Below, in pieces: positions 9,060 through 18,119 of a stretch of 64,000 bases of DNA. The notes beneath the pieces were generated by a model. That model was not told the origin of the DNA. It worked only from the letters and a program-made list of their open reading frames with translations, and did not search any database. A program made the position numbers and the translations under genes. This stretch comes from Steroidobacteraceae bacterium (GTDB lineage Bacteria > Pseudomonadota > Gammaproteobacteria > Steroidobacterales > Steroidobacteraceae). Every line of letters starts with the position of its first letter. Position 1 is the stretch's first letter. The stretch spans positions 49,856-113,855 of the forward strand of contig JANWJS010000001.1 in assembly GCA_025451845.1 (NCBI GenBank), written 5' to 3'.

Positions 9060-9904
9060 CCACGGAACCTCGCAGCACCTTCCTCGATCAGCTCGCTGCG
9101 AGCTGGGAGCGCAGTGACTCGCTGGTCTGTGTGGGCCTCGATCCGGAGATCGAGCGCTTCCCCCAGCAAGTCGCCGAGCGCCCCTCGCCGGTCTTCCATT
9201 TCAACAAAGCCATCATCGACGCCACGGCAGACCTGGTCTGCGCCTACAAGCCGCAGTTCGCCCACTACGCCGCCTACGAGGCGGAGGACCAGCTCGAGCG
9301 TACTGTCGAATACATCCATCGCACCTACCCCGGCGTGCCTGTCATCCTCGATTCCAAGCGGGGCGACATCGGCAACACGGCGGAGCGCTATGCGATCGAG
9401 GCCTTCGAGCGCTACGGAGCCGACGCCGTCACCGTGAATCCCTACCTCGGAGGCGATTCGCTCGAGCCCTTCCTGCGGCGCGAGGACCGCGGCGTCGTGG
9501 TGCTCTGCCGCACCTCCAACCCAGGGGCGCGCGACCTGCAGGACCTGGCGGTCGGCGACGGCGGACGGCGGCTCTATCACGTGGTGGCGGAGCTGGCGGC
9601 GACTCGGTGGAACAGGCGCGGCAACTGCATGTTGGTGGTCGGAGCCACCTATCCCCAGGAGTTGGCCGAGATCCGGCGGATCGTCGGTGAGATGTCGCTG
9701 TTGGTGCCCGGCGTCGGCGCCCAGGGTGGCGATGTCGCCCAGGTGGTGCGCAACGGGCAAACTGCCGCCGGGACGGGCCTCATGGTCAGCTCCTCGCGAA
9801 GCATTCTCTATGCTTCCTCCGGAGACGATTTCGCCTCCGCGGCAAGGGCCGCAGCGCTCTCGCTGCGGGATCAGATCAATGCCCACCGCCTGCGGCGCGC
9901 GTAG
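9056..9904 (+). CDS. pyrF: Orotidine-5'-phosphate decarboxylase, type 2
   Basis: A 282-residue enzyme that converts OMP to UMP, the last step of de novo pyrimidine synthesis. The catalytic Asp-Lys-Asp array is visible in [12 protein letters not shown]. The long form with [11 protein letters not shown] near the N-terminus and [10 protein letters not shown] near the C-terminus belongs to the type 2 PyrF group found in actinobacteria and some proteobacteria, not the short E. coli type. The ATG at 9056 overlaps the mnmG stop by 4 bp; the frame is open further upstream but only inside mnmG. The lipoprotein gene follows 3 bp later. Confidence 0.95.
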   Translation: MTTEPRSTFLDQLAASWERSDSLVCVGLDPEIERFPQQVAERPSPVFHFNKAIIDATADLVCAYKPQFAHYAAYEAEDQLERTVEYIHRTYPGVPVILDSKRGDIGNTAERYAIEAFERYGADAVTVNPYLGGDSLEPFLRREDRGVVVLCRTSNPGARDLQDLAVGDGGRRLYHVVAELAATRWNRRGNCMLVVGATYPQELAEIRRIVGEMSLLVPGVGAQGGDVAQVVRNGQTAAGTGLMVSSSRSILYASSGDDFASAARAAALSLRDQINAHRLRRA

Positions 9905-9907
9905 CCC

Positions 9908-11539
9908 GTGGTGACGCGGAGCGCTGCCCGCGCCTTCGTAATCCCGTTGCTGGCGCTCGCGGCGCTCGGCGGCTGCTCGCATTCTCCCAACGGCGCAACC
10001 GGCAGCGTCGCCCATGAGTCGGCGGTCCTCCTGCGTGGACTGGGCCCGGAGCCCGACTCCCTCGACCCGCAGAAGGCGCGCTCGGACGAAGGACAGCGGG
10101 TGCTGCGGGACATTTGCGAAGGCCTGACCACGCTCGACAAGTCAGGCGGCGTGGCTCCCGGTATCGCGGAGAAATGGCAAGTCAGCCCCGACGGCAAGAC
10201 ATACACCTTCTCATTGCGCCATGACGCTCGATGGTCGAACGGCCAACCCGTGGTGGCCGCGGATTTCGTCGCCGGCCTGCGCCGCCTCGTCGACCCCAAT
10301 ACTGCATCGCAGTACGCGCAAGTCATAGAGGTCATCGCCAACGCCGGCGATATCGTCGCCGGGCGCAAGCCCCCGGAGAGCCTGGGCGTATCCGCTCCAG
10401 ATCCCCACACCGTGATCGTGCGGCTCAGCGAGCCCGCCCCCTATCTGCCGGCACTGCTCGCACATCCCAGCACGTGCCCAGTGGATCCTGTCGTGCTCGT
10501 CAACGAGAGAGACGCCTACGCGCGCCCTGGCATTATGCCCTCGGACGGTGCCTTCATCCTGTCGCAGTGGGTTCACGGCTCGTACATCTATCTGACGCGC
10601 AATCCGTACTACTGGAACAATGCCGCCACCCACCTCAACGGGGTGAAGTATCTGGTCACCGCTGATGAGAACGGAGAGCTGACCCTCTATCGTGCGGATC
10701 AACTCGACATCACGGAGGTGATCCCCAAGAGTCAGTATGGCTGGATTCACTCACATCTGCGGGGACAGCTGCACATCGCGCCGGAGCTGGCCGTCTACTT
10801 CTATGGCTTCAATCTGCGACGCGCACCATTCGCGGGTGACGCCAGGGTGCGGCGTGCGCTCTCCATGGTGATCGATCGCGAGAAGCTCGCGAAGCTCGTG
10901 CTACGCTCGGGCGAGCTGCCCGCTTACGGCTGGGTACCGCCCGGTGTCGCCGGCTACTCGCCTCAGTCACCCGACTATCGCTCGCTCAACATGCCGCAAC
11001 GCCTCGCCGAAGCTCGCAGCCTGTACGCGCAAGCCGGGTACTCCGCGGCGAGACCGCTGCGCTTCGAGCTGCGCTACAACAACCAGGAGATTCATGCGGA
11101 GCTTGCCGTCGCCATTGCCTCCATGTGGCAGCATGCGCTCGGCGCGCAAGTGGCCCTGCGGGCCGAGGAGTTCGGGTCACTGATGCAGGATATCGATCGC
11201 GGCGACGTGCAGATGTTCCGTTCCAGCTGGATCGGCGACTACAACGATGCCTACACCTTCGCCCAATATTTCAAGAGCGACTTCGGCGTCAACCTGACGC
11301 ACTATGACAATCCCGCCTATGACGACTTGGTCGACCGTGCCGCGGCGCAGGCCGATCCGGCCAAGCGGCGCGCGCTGCTGGAGCAGGCGGAACGGGTGAT
11401 GCTGAGCGATCAGCCGATCGTCCCGATCTACTTCTATGTCAGCAAGCACCTCGTCAAGCCGCGCGTCACGGGGTGGTACAGCAACATCATGAATGTCACC
11501 TACAGCAGGGATCTTGCGCTGCGAGGCATGGCGCCGTAG
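9908..11539 (+). CDS. Peptide/oligopeptide ABC transporter substrate-binding lipoprotein (OppA-like, SBP family 5)
   Basis: A 543-residue extracytoplasmic solute-binding protein. It starts at GTG (9908; GTG 9911 is an alternative). A signal peptide ends in the lipobox LGGC at about residues 22-25, so the mature protein is lipid-anchored. The SBP_bac_5 core is clear from LRGLGPEPDSLDPQ, YTFSLRHDARWSNGQPV and LTRNPYYWNN. The best match is to OppA/MppA-type peptide binders. No permease or ATPase genes are nearby, so it may work with transporter components elsewhere or act in murein-peptide capture. It lies 3 bp after pyrF and ends tail to tail with the phosphoesterase gene. Confidence 0.92.
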   Translation: MVTRSAARAFVIPLLALAALGGCSHSPNGATGSVAHESAVLLRGLGPEPDSLDPQKARSDEGQRVLRDICEGLTTLDKSGGVAPGIAEKWQVSPDGKTYTFSLRHDARWSNGQPVVAADFVAGLRRLVDPNTASQYAQVIEVIANAGDIVAGRKPPESLGVSAPDPHTVIVRLSEPAPYLPALLAHPSTCPVDPVVLVNERDAYARPGIMPSDGAFILSQWVHGSYIYLTRNPYYWNNAATHLNGVKYLVTADENGELTLYRADQLDITEVIPKSQYGWIHSHLRGQLHIAPELAVYFYGFNLRRAPFAGDARVRRALSMVIDREKLAKLVLRSGELPAYGWVPPGVAGYSPQSPDYRSLNMPQRLAEARSLYAQAGYSAARPLRFELRYNNQEIHAELAVAIASMWQHALGAQVALRAEEFGSLMQDIDRGDVQMFRSSWIGDYNDAYTFAQYFKSDFGVNLTHYDNPAYDDLVDRAAAQADPAKRRALLEQAERVMLSDQPIVPIYFYVSKHLVKPRVTGWYSNIMNVTYSRDLALRGMAP

Positions 11540-11542
11540 CGC

Positions 11543-13072
11543 CTATCTACGCGCTCGCCTGCGTCCGCCGTGCTTCCTGCCTCCGGGGACGCCTCCCGCG
11601 AGTTCCGCGCGCTCGGAACGCCGCCGCATCTGCCGCTGGACGTGCTCCTTCCACGCCGCCGTGCGGTCGCGAACGAAGTCGCTGAGATCAGACGAAGATG
11701 CGAACGTCGGAACGGGCGTGTCCTCGGGGTAGTAGCCTTGCTGATTGCGCAGCGGGAGCGCAGCCACCAGCGCGGCGTGGATTCGTTCCAGCTTTGTCGG
11801 CTTGGACGGGTTGGGATGCGCTGCGGATGAGACCGGTGGCAGCACACCGTTCAAGGGATCGTCTGTGCGCGGGCTGGCGAGGGTGAGGACATCTCCGAGT
11901 GACGCCGCGGCGCGGTCCCGCGCAGTCAGGGGCTGCGTGCCCCAACGCTCCGCGATCGTCGCCAGCACTGAAGTATGGTCGACGGGCCCGGAGCCCCTGA
12001 AGACAGTGCCGGCCGCGATCAGCGGCGACACCAATACGGCCGGAACCCGCAGCCCGAAGCGCGTGAAATCGAAACCGTACTCACCCACTGTACCGTCGCC
12101 TGGCGGCGTCGCGTTCGCAGGCGGCGGGACATGATCGTAGTTCCCGCCGTGCTCGTCGTAACTGATGATGAGGAGAGTGGAGCTCCACGCCTTGCCATTG
12201 CGCAGCGCGACGTAGATGTCGTGCAGGAATTGCTCCCCCTTCGAGACATCGTAATTGGGATGCTGGCTGTTGCCCGCGGCGGCCCAGCTCGGCTCCAGGA
12301 AGGTGTACGCCGGCAGGGTTCCCGCCGCGGCGCGCTGCTGGAAGTCGCGGAAGTGGCCGAAATGGCCATCCGCCGCGGCTTGGGTGTCGGGAAAATCCTG
12401 CCGAGTGAGGGGATCGCTGTTGTACCCGTAGATCGCCCAGTCGAGTCCCTTGTCGGAGAGTCTGCCGAAGATGCTCGGGCACGTATACACCTTGGGAGTG
12501 TCGTCCAAATGCCCCTGTGAGGTTGCGGCGGCCGCGAAGGCGCGGTTGGGCATGGTCATCGTGGGAACGGAGGCGAACCACCGGTCACAGACGGCAAAAC
12601 CGCGAGCCAACGCGCTGATCACCGGCAACAGCTGCGGCGTGTACATGCCCATGATCTGGGAAGGCAGCGTACCGGCAAGGGTGTCGCTGTAGTGTTTCGC
12701 CAGATCGGACGCAATTGCGGATTTGAAATTGACGACGAATCCCATGTTGCCGGGAACGGCTCCGGCGGCAGGATCGTCAGTCGCGAAGAGCTGGTAGTTG
12801 GTATTGAGAAATCCCTCGCCCGGATCCGCCCCCGGCATGAGGTAGGGATGCGGGTCCGTCGGCTGTATGGCGTACACGCCGACCCGGCGGCCGGTGTCAT
12901 CCGGATTCCACTCCTTGCCGGTCAAGCCGTCGAACCGCTGGCCGGCGCCCGAGACATTGCCGCTAGCCGAGTAGAGATACCCCAGCATGTGGTCGAAGGA
13001 CCGGTTCTCCAGCATCACCTGCACGATGTGCTCGATCATTCCAAGCTTGTTCGACACGATGCCTCTCCTCAC
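11543..13072 (-). CDS. Phosphoesterase family protein (phospholipase C / acid phosphatase AcpA-like, PF04185)
   Basis: A 509-residue protein with the family signature LENRSFDHMLGY near the N-terminus and SYDEHGGNYDHVPPP around residue 300. Both carry metal-binding and catalytic residues of the PLC/AcpA superfamily, which hydrolyses phospholipid or phosphomonoester bonds. No signal peptide is present ahead of ENRSFDH, unusual because many relatives are exported by Tat. The C-terminal 50 residues are Arg-rich. The GTG start at 13072 overlaps the stop of the upstream pump gene (GTGA), so the two are translationally coupled; M12 is an alternative start. Substrate is unknown. Confidence 0.88.
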   Translation of the reverse strand: MRRGIVSNKLGMIEHIVQVMLENRSFDHMLGYLYSASGNVSGAGQRFDGLTGKEWNPDDTGRRVGVYAIQPTDPHPYLMPGADPGEGFLNTNYQLFATDDPAAGAVPGNMGFVVNFKSAIASDLAKHYSDTLAGTLPSQIMGMYTPQLLPVISALARGFAVCDRWFASVPTMTMPNRAFAAAATSQGHLDDTPKVYTCPSIFGRLSDKGLDWAIYGYNSDPLTRQDFPDTQAAADGHFGHFRDFQQRAAAGTLPAYTFLEPSWAAAGNSQHPNYDVSKGEQFLHDIYVALRNGKAWSSTLLIISYDEHGGNYDHVPPPANATPPGDGTVGEYGFDFTRFGLRVPAVLVSPLIAAGTVFRGSGPVDHTSVLATIAERWGTQPLTARDRAAASLGDVLTLASPRTDDPLNGVLPPVSSAAHPNPSKPTKLERIHAALVAALPLRNQQGYYPEDTPVPTFASSSDLSDFVRDRTAAWKEHVQRQMRRRSERAELAGGVPGGRKHGGRRRARR

Positions 13073-14604
13073 ATCTCCGCCACCGTCGAATGCTCCCCGC
13101 TCGGAGCGGGAGATCGCCCCCCGAACACCACCAGCAGCGGGATCACTGCCAGCGTGGCGATCATCAGAAACTTGTAGTCATCCATGTAAGCGATGACTTG
13201 CGCCTGCTGGGTGATCAAGGCGTCGAGCGCCGCGCGCCCGGAAGACGTGAGCGGGCTCAACGCCTGCGCAATGACCGGATTGCCGAACTGGCGGTTCACG
13301 GCAGTGGCGTACTGCGCGATATCCGCATGGTTGGCCTGCGTGGTGCGCGCGAGAAGCGCGCCGACGATGGAGATACCTATGCTGGAGCCGACGTTGCGCG
13401 CCAGATTGTAGAAGCCGGCGCCTTCGGGCCGCACTCCCGGTGGCAGCGTCTGCAGCGACACGACACTGAGCGGCGTGAACAGGAATCCCAGCCCCGCCCC
13501 CTGGATGACCCCCACCCAGATGATCGTCCAGCTCGATACGTCGGGCGTCCATCCCGTCATCAGATAGAAAGTCCACGCCGACAGGCCGAGCCCGAAGCCG
13601 AGCAGCAGGCGCGTGTCGGTCCGCCCCATCAGCTTACCGACGATCATCATCGCGACCATGGTGCCAATGCCGCGCGGCCCCATGACGAATCCCGCCGTGA
13701 TGACGGGGTAGTTCATCAGCTCCTGCAGATAAGGCGGCTGCAAGGCGAGCGAGGCGTAGAACGTCAGACCGACGATGGCGACGAAGATCACGCCGGCGGT
13801 GAAGTTGCGGTCGCGAAAGAGCGCTGGCCGCAGAAACGGCTCGCGCGCGGTGAAGATGTGGACCAGGAAAATGTAGAACGCCGAGCCCGCGACGATTGCC
13901 TCGGCGACGATCTCGTTCGAGCTGAGCCAATCGAGCTCCTGGCCCCGGTCGAGCATCACCTGCAGGGCCGCGATGGCGATGCTCAGGCTCACGAAACCGG
14001 TCCAGTCGAGCCGCGCCTCGCGGCGCGGCGCCGACGGCAGGAATATCAACATGCCGACCAGGGCCAATATCCCGATCGGCAGGTTGATGTAAAACACAAA
14101 GCGCCAGCTGTAGTCCTCCGTTAGCCAGCCACCGAGCACGGGCCCGAGTATGGGCGCCGCCATGACCGCCATGCCCCAGGCCGCCATGGCCGACCCGTGA
14201 CGCTGCGGCGGATTGATGTTGAGCAGCACGGTCTGCGAGAGGGGCACCAGCGCGGCGCCGAAGAGGCCCTGCAACCAGCGGAAGAGCACGATCTCGGTCA
14301 CCGACTCAGCCATGCCGCAGAGCATCGAGGCGATGGTGAAGCCGACCACGGAGATGATGAAGAGGCGCTTGAGGCCGAACCGCGCCGTCAGGAAGCCGGT
14401 GAGCGGCGTCGCGATCGCCGCGGCGACGATGTAGGAGGTCAGCACCCAGTTGATCTCGTCCTGGCTCGCCGCGAGGCTCCCTTGCATGTGGGGCAGCGCC
14501 ACATTGGCGATGGTCGTATCCAGCGACTGCATGAGGGTCGCCAGCATCACGCAGAGGGTGATGCCGCCGCGATTAGGGGTGCTGGGGCTCAGCTCCTCGG
14601 CCAC
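13069..14604 (-). CDS. DHA2-family multidrug efflux MFS transporter (EmrB/QacA type)
   Basis: A 511-residue inner-membrane drug:proton antiporter with about 14 transmembrane helices. Motif C-like residues (GPVLGGWLTE) follow helix 5, and the N-terminal LDTTIANVALP motif is diagnostic of DHA2 proteins. It starts at GTG 14604. Upstream on the same strand is the adaptor gene at 14864-16489, giving an EmrA-EmrB arrangement for export across both membranes with a TolC-type channel encoded elsewhere. The phosphoesterase gene overlaps its stop. A 128-bp tandem duplication separates it from the adaptor gene. The substrate cannot be read from sequence. Confidence 0.93.
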   Translation of the reverse strand: MAEELSPSTPNRGGITLCVMLATLMQSLDTTIANVALPHMQGSLAASQDEINWVLTSYIVAAAIATPLTGFLTARFGLKRLFIISVVGFTIASMLCGMAESVTEIVLFRWLQGLFGAALVPLSQTVLLNINPPQRHGSAMAAWGMAVMAAPILGPVLGGWLTEDYSWRFVFYINLPIGILALVGMLIFLPSAPRREARLDWTGFVSLSIAIAALQVMLDRGQELDWLSSNEIVAEAIVAGSAFYIFLVHIFTAREPFLRPALFRDRNFTAGVIFVAIVGLTFYASLALQPPYLQELMNYPVITAGFVMGPRGIGTMVAMMIVGKLMGRTDTRLLLGFGLGLSAWTFYLMTGWTPDVSSWTIIWVGVIQGAGLGFLFTPLSVVSLQTLPPGVRPEGAGFYNLARNVGSSIGISIVGALLARTTQANHADIAQYATAVNRQFGNPVIAQALSPLTSSGRAALDALITQQAQVIAYMDDYKFLMIATLAVIPLLVVFGGRSPAPSGEHSTVAEM

Positions 14605-14615
14605 TGCCGCTCCTT

Positions 14616-14871
14616 AGTCCATGGGCAAAACCGGCCTGCGGCCGTTTTGCGGACCGTGCCTTGGTTGCCGGCGGCCAGAGACGCGACTCTGGCCACCTGT
14701 GCAGAAATAACCTGCAATCCGATAGCCTCCTTTCTCAAAGATCAGTCCATGGGCAAAACCGGCCTGCGGCCGTTTTGCGGACCGTGCCTTGGTTGCCGGC
14801 GGCCAGAGACGCGACTCTGGCCACCTGTGCAGAGATAGCGTGCAAGTCCCATAGCCTCCTTCGTCAGAGTA
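14616..14871. repeat. Tandem duplication of a 128-bp palindrome-rich unit between the efflux genes
   Basis: Two head-to-tail copies (14616-14743 and 14744-14871) are identical over about their first 90 bp and diverge only towards the end. Each contains two hairpins. One pairs GCAAAAC with GTTTTGC around CCGGCC/GGCC, with a one-base bulge. The other is a perfect 8-bp GGCCAGAG/CTCTGGCC stem. The second copy runs a few bases into the 3' end of the adaptor gene. The hairpins may reduce expression of the pump relative to the adaptor. Confidence 0.9.
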
Positions 14872-16489
14872 TGGACCAGCCGCGCGCGTGGCCGGTGTGG
14901 ATGCTGACCTCCACGCTCATCCCGGCGCGCAGCGGCGGCATGTTGCGGTCGCTCGTATCGACAGCGATGCGCAGCGGGATGCGCTGCACGACCTTGACCC
15001 AGTTGCCGCTCGTGTTCTGCGCGGGCAGCAGCGAGAACTGTTGCGCTGCCGCCGGACTGATGCTTGCGACGGTGCCGTGCCAGGTCTCGCCGGGATAGGT
15101 GTCGACTTTGACGCTGACCGACTGTCCCGACCGCACATAAGTCAGCTCCGTCTCCTTCGGGTCCGCGTGCACCCAGACGTGCTCCGTGTCCACCAGGTAG
15201 AAAGCGGTGATGGATGCCGCCAGATAACGGCCCGGCTGAATGGAAGGAACGCTGGTCACGATGCCATCGAACGGCGCTCGCACGACCGTATGGGCCAACT
15301 CGCGCGCCGCCTCATTGCGGGCGGCCAGCGCACTGAGGTATTGCGGGTACTGGTCCACGGCGCCGGACGGGTGGCCGTTCAGGTTGGCCGCGATGCCCGC
15401 GAGCTGCTCGTTGAGGGATGCCAGCGCCTGCCGGGAGCTCTCGAAGTCGCGGTGCGCCGTGTCGTAGCCGGTGCTCGAGACGATGTGCACGCGGGCGAGA
15501 TTTTGTGCGCGCCGAAACTGCACCTGACTGTATCCGAGGTCGTACTTCGCCTGCGCAATTCTCGCCTGCATGTCCCGATAGCTCGCCTGCAGGGCGAGCA
15601 AGTCGTCGCGCACGGCGTCGACCTGGGCGTTTGCCTTGTCGAGGGCGTAACGGTATTGCCGATCGCCCAGGGTGTAGAGGATCTGACCGCGCCGCACGTA
15701 CTGATTTTCGCTGGCGTATACCTGTGACACGATGCCTGACACGTCGGCTGAGACGCCGACCGTGTTGGCCTCCACGTACGCGTCATCGGTCGAGATCGTT
15801 CCTCCGCCCAGGGCGTAGATCACGAAGGCGATGATCAGCGCCAGCGGCAACAGCAGAAATAACACGCCGCGCAGGCGACGCTGCGCCGCCGAGGGTGTCG
15901 GATGCGCCGGCGCCGGCGTGGGAGATGGCGCGTGCACCACCGGGCTGGGACGGGCGTTCGCGGCGCGATCCACGCCCGGCTGGCCCTGCCCGGCCCGAGC
16001 TGCGGCCGCTGCCGGCCCCAACTCGTTTTGCGCGAGCAACGCCGCGAACTGCTCGTCGTCGATGATGTTCTTGCAAACCAACAGGCTGCAGGGGATGTGA
16101 TCGCTCAGATAGGCGCCGCTCGGCCCGGACCACCAGCGCCCGATCGCGCTCTGACGCCGATGTCCAACCACGACCAGATCCGCCTTGAGCTGCTCGGCAT
16201 AGGCGGCGATCTCCCGCGCCGGCTCCCCGATGACGAGCTTGCCGGCGGCCTGGAAACCGAGCGCCGCGAGCCGCGCCATACCTTCCTCCAGGACGCGCTC
16301 GTACTCCACCCGCTGCTGCGCGATGCCGCCGCCGCCGACTCCCTCACCAAGCTTGGTGCCCGCCGCCTCCCGGATGACGGAGAGGACGAAGACCTGCGCC
16401 CCGTACCGCCGCGCCAACAGCGCCCCCTCGCGCAGCGCGGTGCGCCCCTCGATGGAGCCGTCGTAGGCGAGGACAATTCGCTGGTACAC
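14864..16489 (-). CDS. Fusion of a UspA universal-stress domain to an EmrA/HlyD-type efflux adaptor
   Basis: A 541-residue protein. The start is GTG 16489, supported by GAAAGG 8 nt upstream; the frame extends further but without family sequence. Residues 1-140 form a UspA domain, with YQRIVLAYDGS at the front and VVVGHRR...SLLVCK at the back. A Pro/Ala-rich linker spans about 155-200. One transmembrane helix (about 208-226) is followed by the EmrA layout: TDDAYVEANTVGVSADVSG, a coiled-coil hairpin, then VRAPFDG and the beta-barrel. The stress domain would be cytoplasmic and the adaptor periplasmic. The nucleotide-binding loop is partly degenerate (GHRR in place of GxxG). It forms an operon with the EmrB-type pump. 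Confidence 0.9.
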   Translation of the reverse strand: MYQRIVLAYDGSIEGRTALREGALLARRYGAQVFVLSVIREAAGTKLGEGVGGGGIAQQRVEYERVLEEGMARLAALGFQAAGKLVIGEPAREIAAYAEQLKADLVVVGHRRQSAIGRWWSGPSGAYLSDHIPCSLLVCKNIIDDEQFAALLAQNELGPAAAAARAGQGQPGVDRAANARPSPVVHAPSPTPAPAHPTPSAAQRRLRGVLFLLLPLALIIAFVIYALGGGTISTDDAYVEANTVGVSADVSGIVSQVYASENQYVRRGQILYTLGDRQYRYALDKANAQVDAVRDDLLALQASYRDMQARIAQAKYDLGYSQVQFRRAQNLARVHIVSSTGYDTAHRDFESSRQALASLNEQLAGIAANLNGHPSGAVDQYPQYLSALAARNEAARELAHTVVRAPFDGIVTSVPSIQPGRYLAASITAFYLVDTEHVWVHADPKETELTYVRSGQSVSVKVDTYPGETWHGTVASISPAAAQQFSLLPAQNTSGNWVKVVQRIPLRIAVDTSDRNMPPLRAGMSVEVSIHTGHARGWSIL

Positions 16490-16619
16490 CGTTATTGCCT
16501 TTCTTGAGTGCGCTGGCGCGGGCCACGGTAGCGCTCCGAGACCTGATCCGGCAGAGGGGCCCCAGGAGACGATCCGCAGGAGGACGAGCGCTAGGAAACC
16601 AGCAGCGAGTATGCCTGCG

Positions 16620-17972
16620 TCACTTCCCGATGCAGAAGCTGCCGAAGATCCTGCCCAGCAGATCCTCGCTGGTGAACTCGCCGGTGATCTCGTTGAGTGC
16701 CTGCTGCGCACCGCGCAGCTCCTCGGCGACCAGCTCCCCGGCGCGGCTGTCCCGCAGCCGGCGCTCAGCCTCCGTGACCTGGCGCCGGGCGCGGTCGAGC
16801 GCATCGAGATGCCGCTGCCGGGCCGAGACGGTCCCGGCGTCCACGGTCTGGTATCCCATGCAGGCCTTCAGGTGCGCACGCAGCACGTCCAGCCCCTCGC
16901 CCGTAGCGGCGGACAGCGCGACCCGAGGCGGGCCCGTCATGGTGTCGGCGATCGGAATGCCCGTCGTCAGGTCGCATTTGTTCAGCACGAGGGTCACGGG
17001 TACGTCGACCGGCAACCGCCCCTTTTCCTCGCCATAGGCAGCTGCTCCGGGGTCGTCGGCGGCATCGATGACGAAGAGCACGCGGTCGGCGCGCCGCATC
17101 TCGACATGCGCCCGCCGGATCCCCTCCGCCTCGACGACATCCGCGTGCTCACGGAGGCCCGCCGTATCGAGGATATGCAAAGGCATGCCGTCAATGTCGA
17201 TGCGCTCGCGGACGATATCGCGGGTTGTCCCCGGGATGGGCGTCACGATTGCCGCGTCATATCCGGCCAGCCGGTTGAGCAGGCTCGATTTGCCTGCATT
17301 GGGTCGGCCCGCGATCACGACCGTCATGCCCTCGCGCAGGAGCCGCCCCTGGCGCGCGCTCTGCTCGACCGCTTTGAAGTGGTCGTGCACGGCTTGGAAG
17401 CGCTCCTCGAGCTCCCGGTCGGCCAGGAAGTCGATTTCCTCCTCGGGGAAGTCGATAGCGGCCTCGACGTAGGTCCGCAGGTCAATCACTGCGTCGGTGA
17501 GCCCACGCACGATCGCTGAGAGCTCCCCCTGGAGCGAGCGCATGGCCGCGCGCGCCGCCTCGCGGGAGCCGGCATCTATCAGGTCGGCGATCGCCTCGGC
17601 CTGGGCCAGATCCAGCTTGTTGTTCAGGAAGGCGCGCTGGGTGAACTCTCCCGGAAGCGCGCGGCGCGCGCCGAGCTCCGCCACCCGACTCACCAACGCC
17701 TCGAGGATTAGCGGACCGCCATGACCGTGCAGCTCGAGGACGTGCTCGCCCGTATAGGAGTGGGGCCCGGGGAAAAAGAGCGCGAGGCCGGCATCGATCG
17801 GCTCCTGCGCGGCGTCGAGGAAGCGGGCGAAGCCTGCGCGGCGCGGCAACGGCAGCTCGCCGAGCAGCACGGCGGCGATCTCGGGTACCCGCGGTCCCGA
17901 GACCCTTACGATCCCTATCCCGCCTCGTCCCGGCGGGGTGGCCGCCGCCACGATGGTATCGCTGCGGCTCAT
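16620..17972 (-). CDS. mnmE: tRNA modification GTPase MnmE (TrmE)
   Basis: A 450-residue potassium-dependent GTPase that acts with MnmG on U34 of tRNA. The N-terminal folate-binding domain begins with [17 protein letters not shown]. The G domain is inserted in the helical domain and carries GRPNAGKS (residues 222-229), the switch GTTRD, DTAGL and NKCD. The C-terminus ends FCIGK, which has the essential C(I/L/V)GK cysteine. ATG 17972 is chosen because the conserved domain begins within six residues; an upstream in-frame extension has no family sequence. It sits downstream of yidC in the classical rpmH-rnpA-yidD-yidC-mnmE order. Confidence 0.97.
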   Translation of the reverse strand: MSRSDTIVAAATPPGRGGIGIVRVSGPRVPEIAAVLLGELPLPRRAGFARFLDAAQEPIDAGLALFFPGPHSYTGEHVLELHGHGGPLILEALVSRVAELGARRALPGEFTQRAFLNNKLDLAQAEAIADLIDAGSREAARAAMRSLQGELSAIVRGLTDAVIDLRTYVEAAIDFPEEEIDFLADRELEERFQAVHDHFKAVEQSARQGRLLREGMTVVIAGRPNAGKSSLLNRLAGYDAAIVTPIPGTTRDIVRERIDIDGMPLHILDTAGLREHADVVEAEGIRRAHVEMRRADRVLFVIDAADDPGAAAYGEEKGRLPVDVPVTLVLNKCDLTTGIPIADTMTGPPRVALSAATGEGLDVLRAHLKACMGYQTVDAGTVSARQRHLDALDRARRQVTEAERRLRDSRAGELVAEELRGAQQALNEITGEFTSEDLLGRIFGSFCIGK

Positions 17973-18079
17973 GCTGACGAGGCTACCGCCGCTCTCGCGC
18001 CGGTTGAAGAGCGACTCGTCGCGAAGACCAGCAACTCTACCGCAAGCCGCGCAACCGTTCCGCCGATGGAGCAGATTGT

Positions 18080-18103
18080 TGCGGCGGGGCACATCCCGTG
18101 CCT
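18080..18103 (+). repeat. Possible fragment of repeat family A
   Basis: The sequence matches the last hairpin of the family A copies at 2203-2311 and 56985-57090: a GCGGCGGGGCAC arm, then GTGCCTG. Nothing else of that repeat is present. It lies in the mnmE-yidC gap and could instead be an independent short stem-loop. Confidence 0.4.
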
Positions 18104-18119
18104 GTCTCCGCGCAGCTCG

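Noticed and set aside
16490..16804. Longer start for the UspA-EmrA fusion
   Set aside because: The upstream part overlaps mnmE antisense and has no family sequence; GTG 16489 has a ribosome-binding site.
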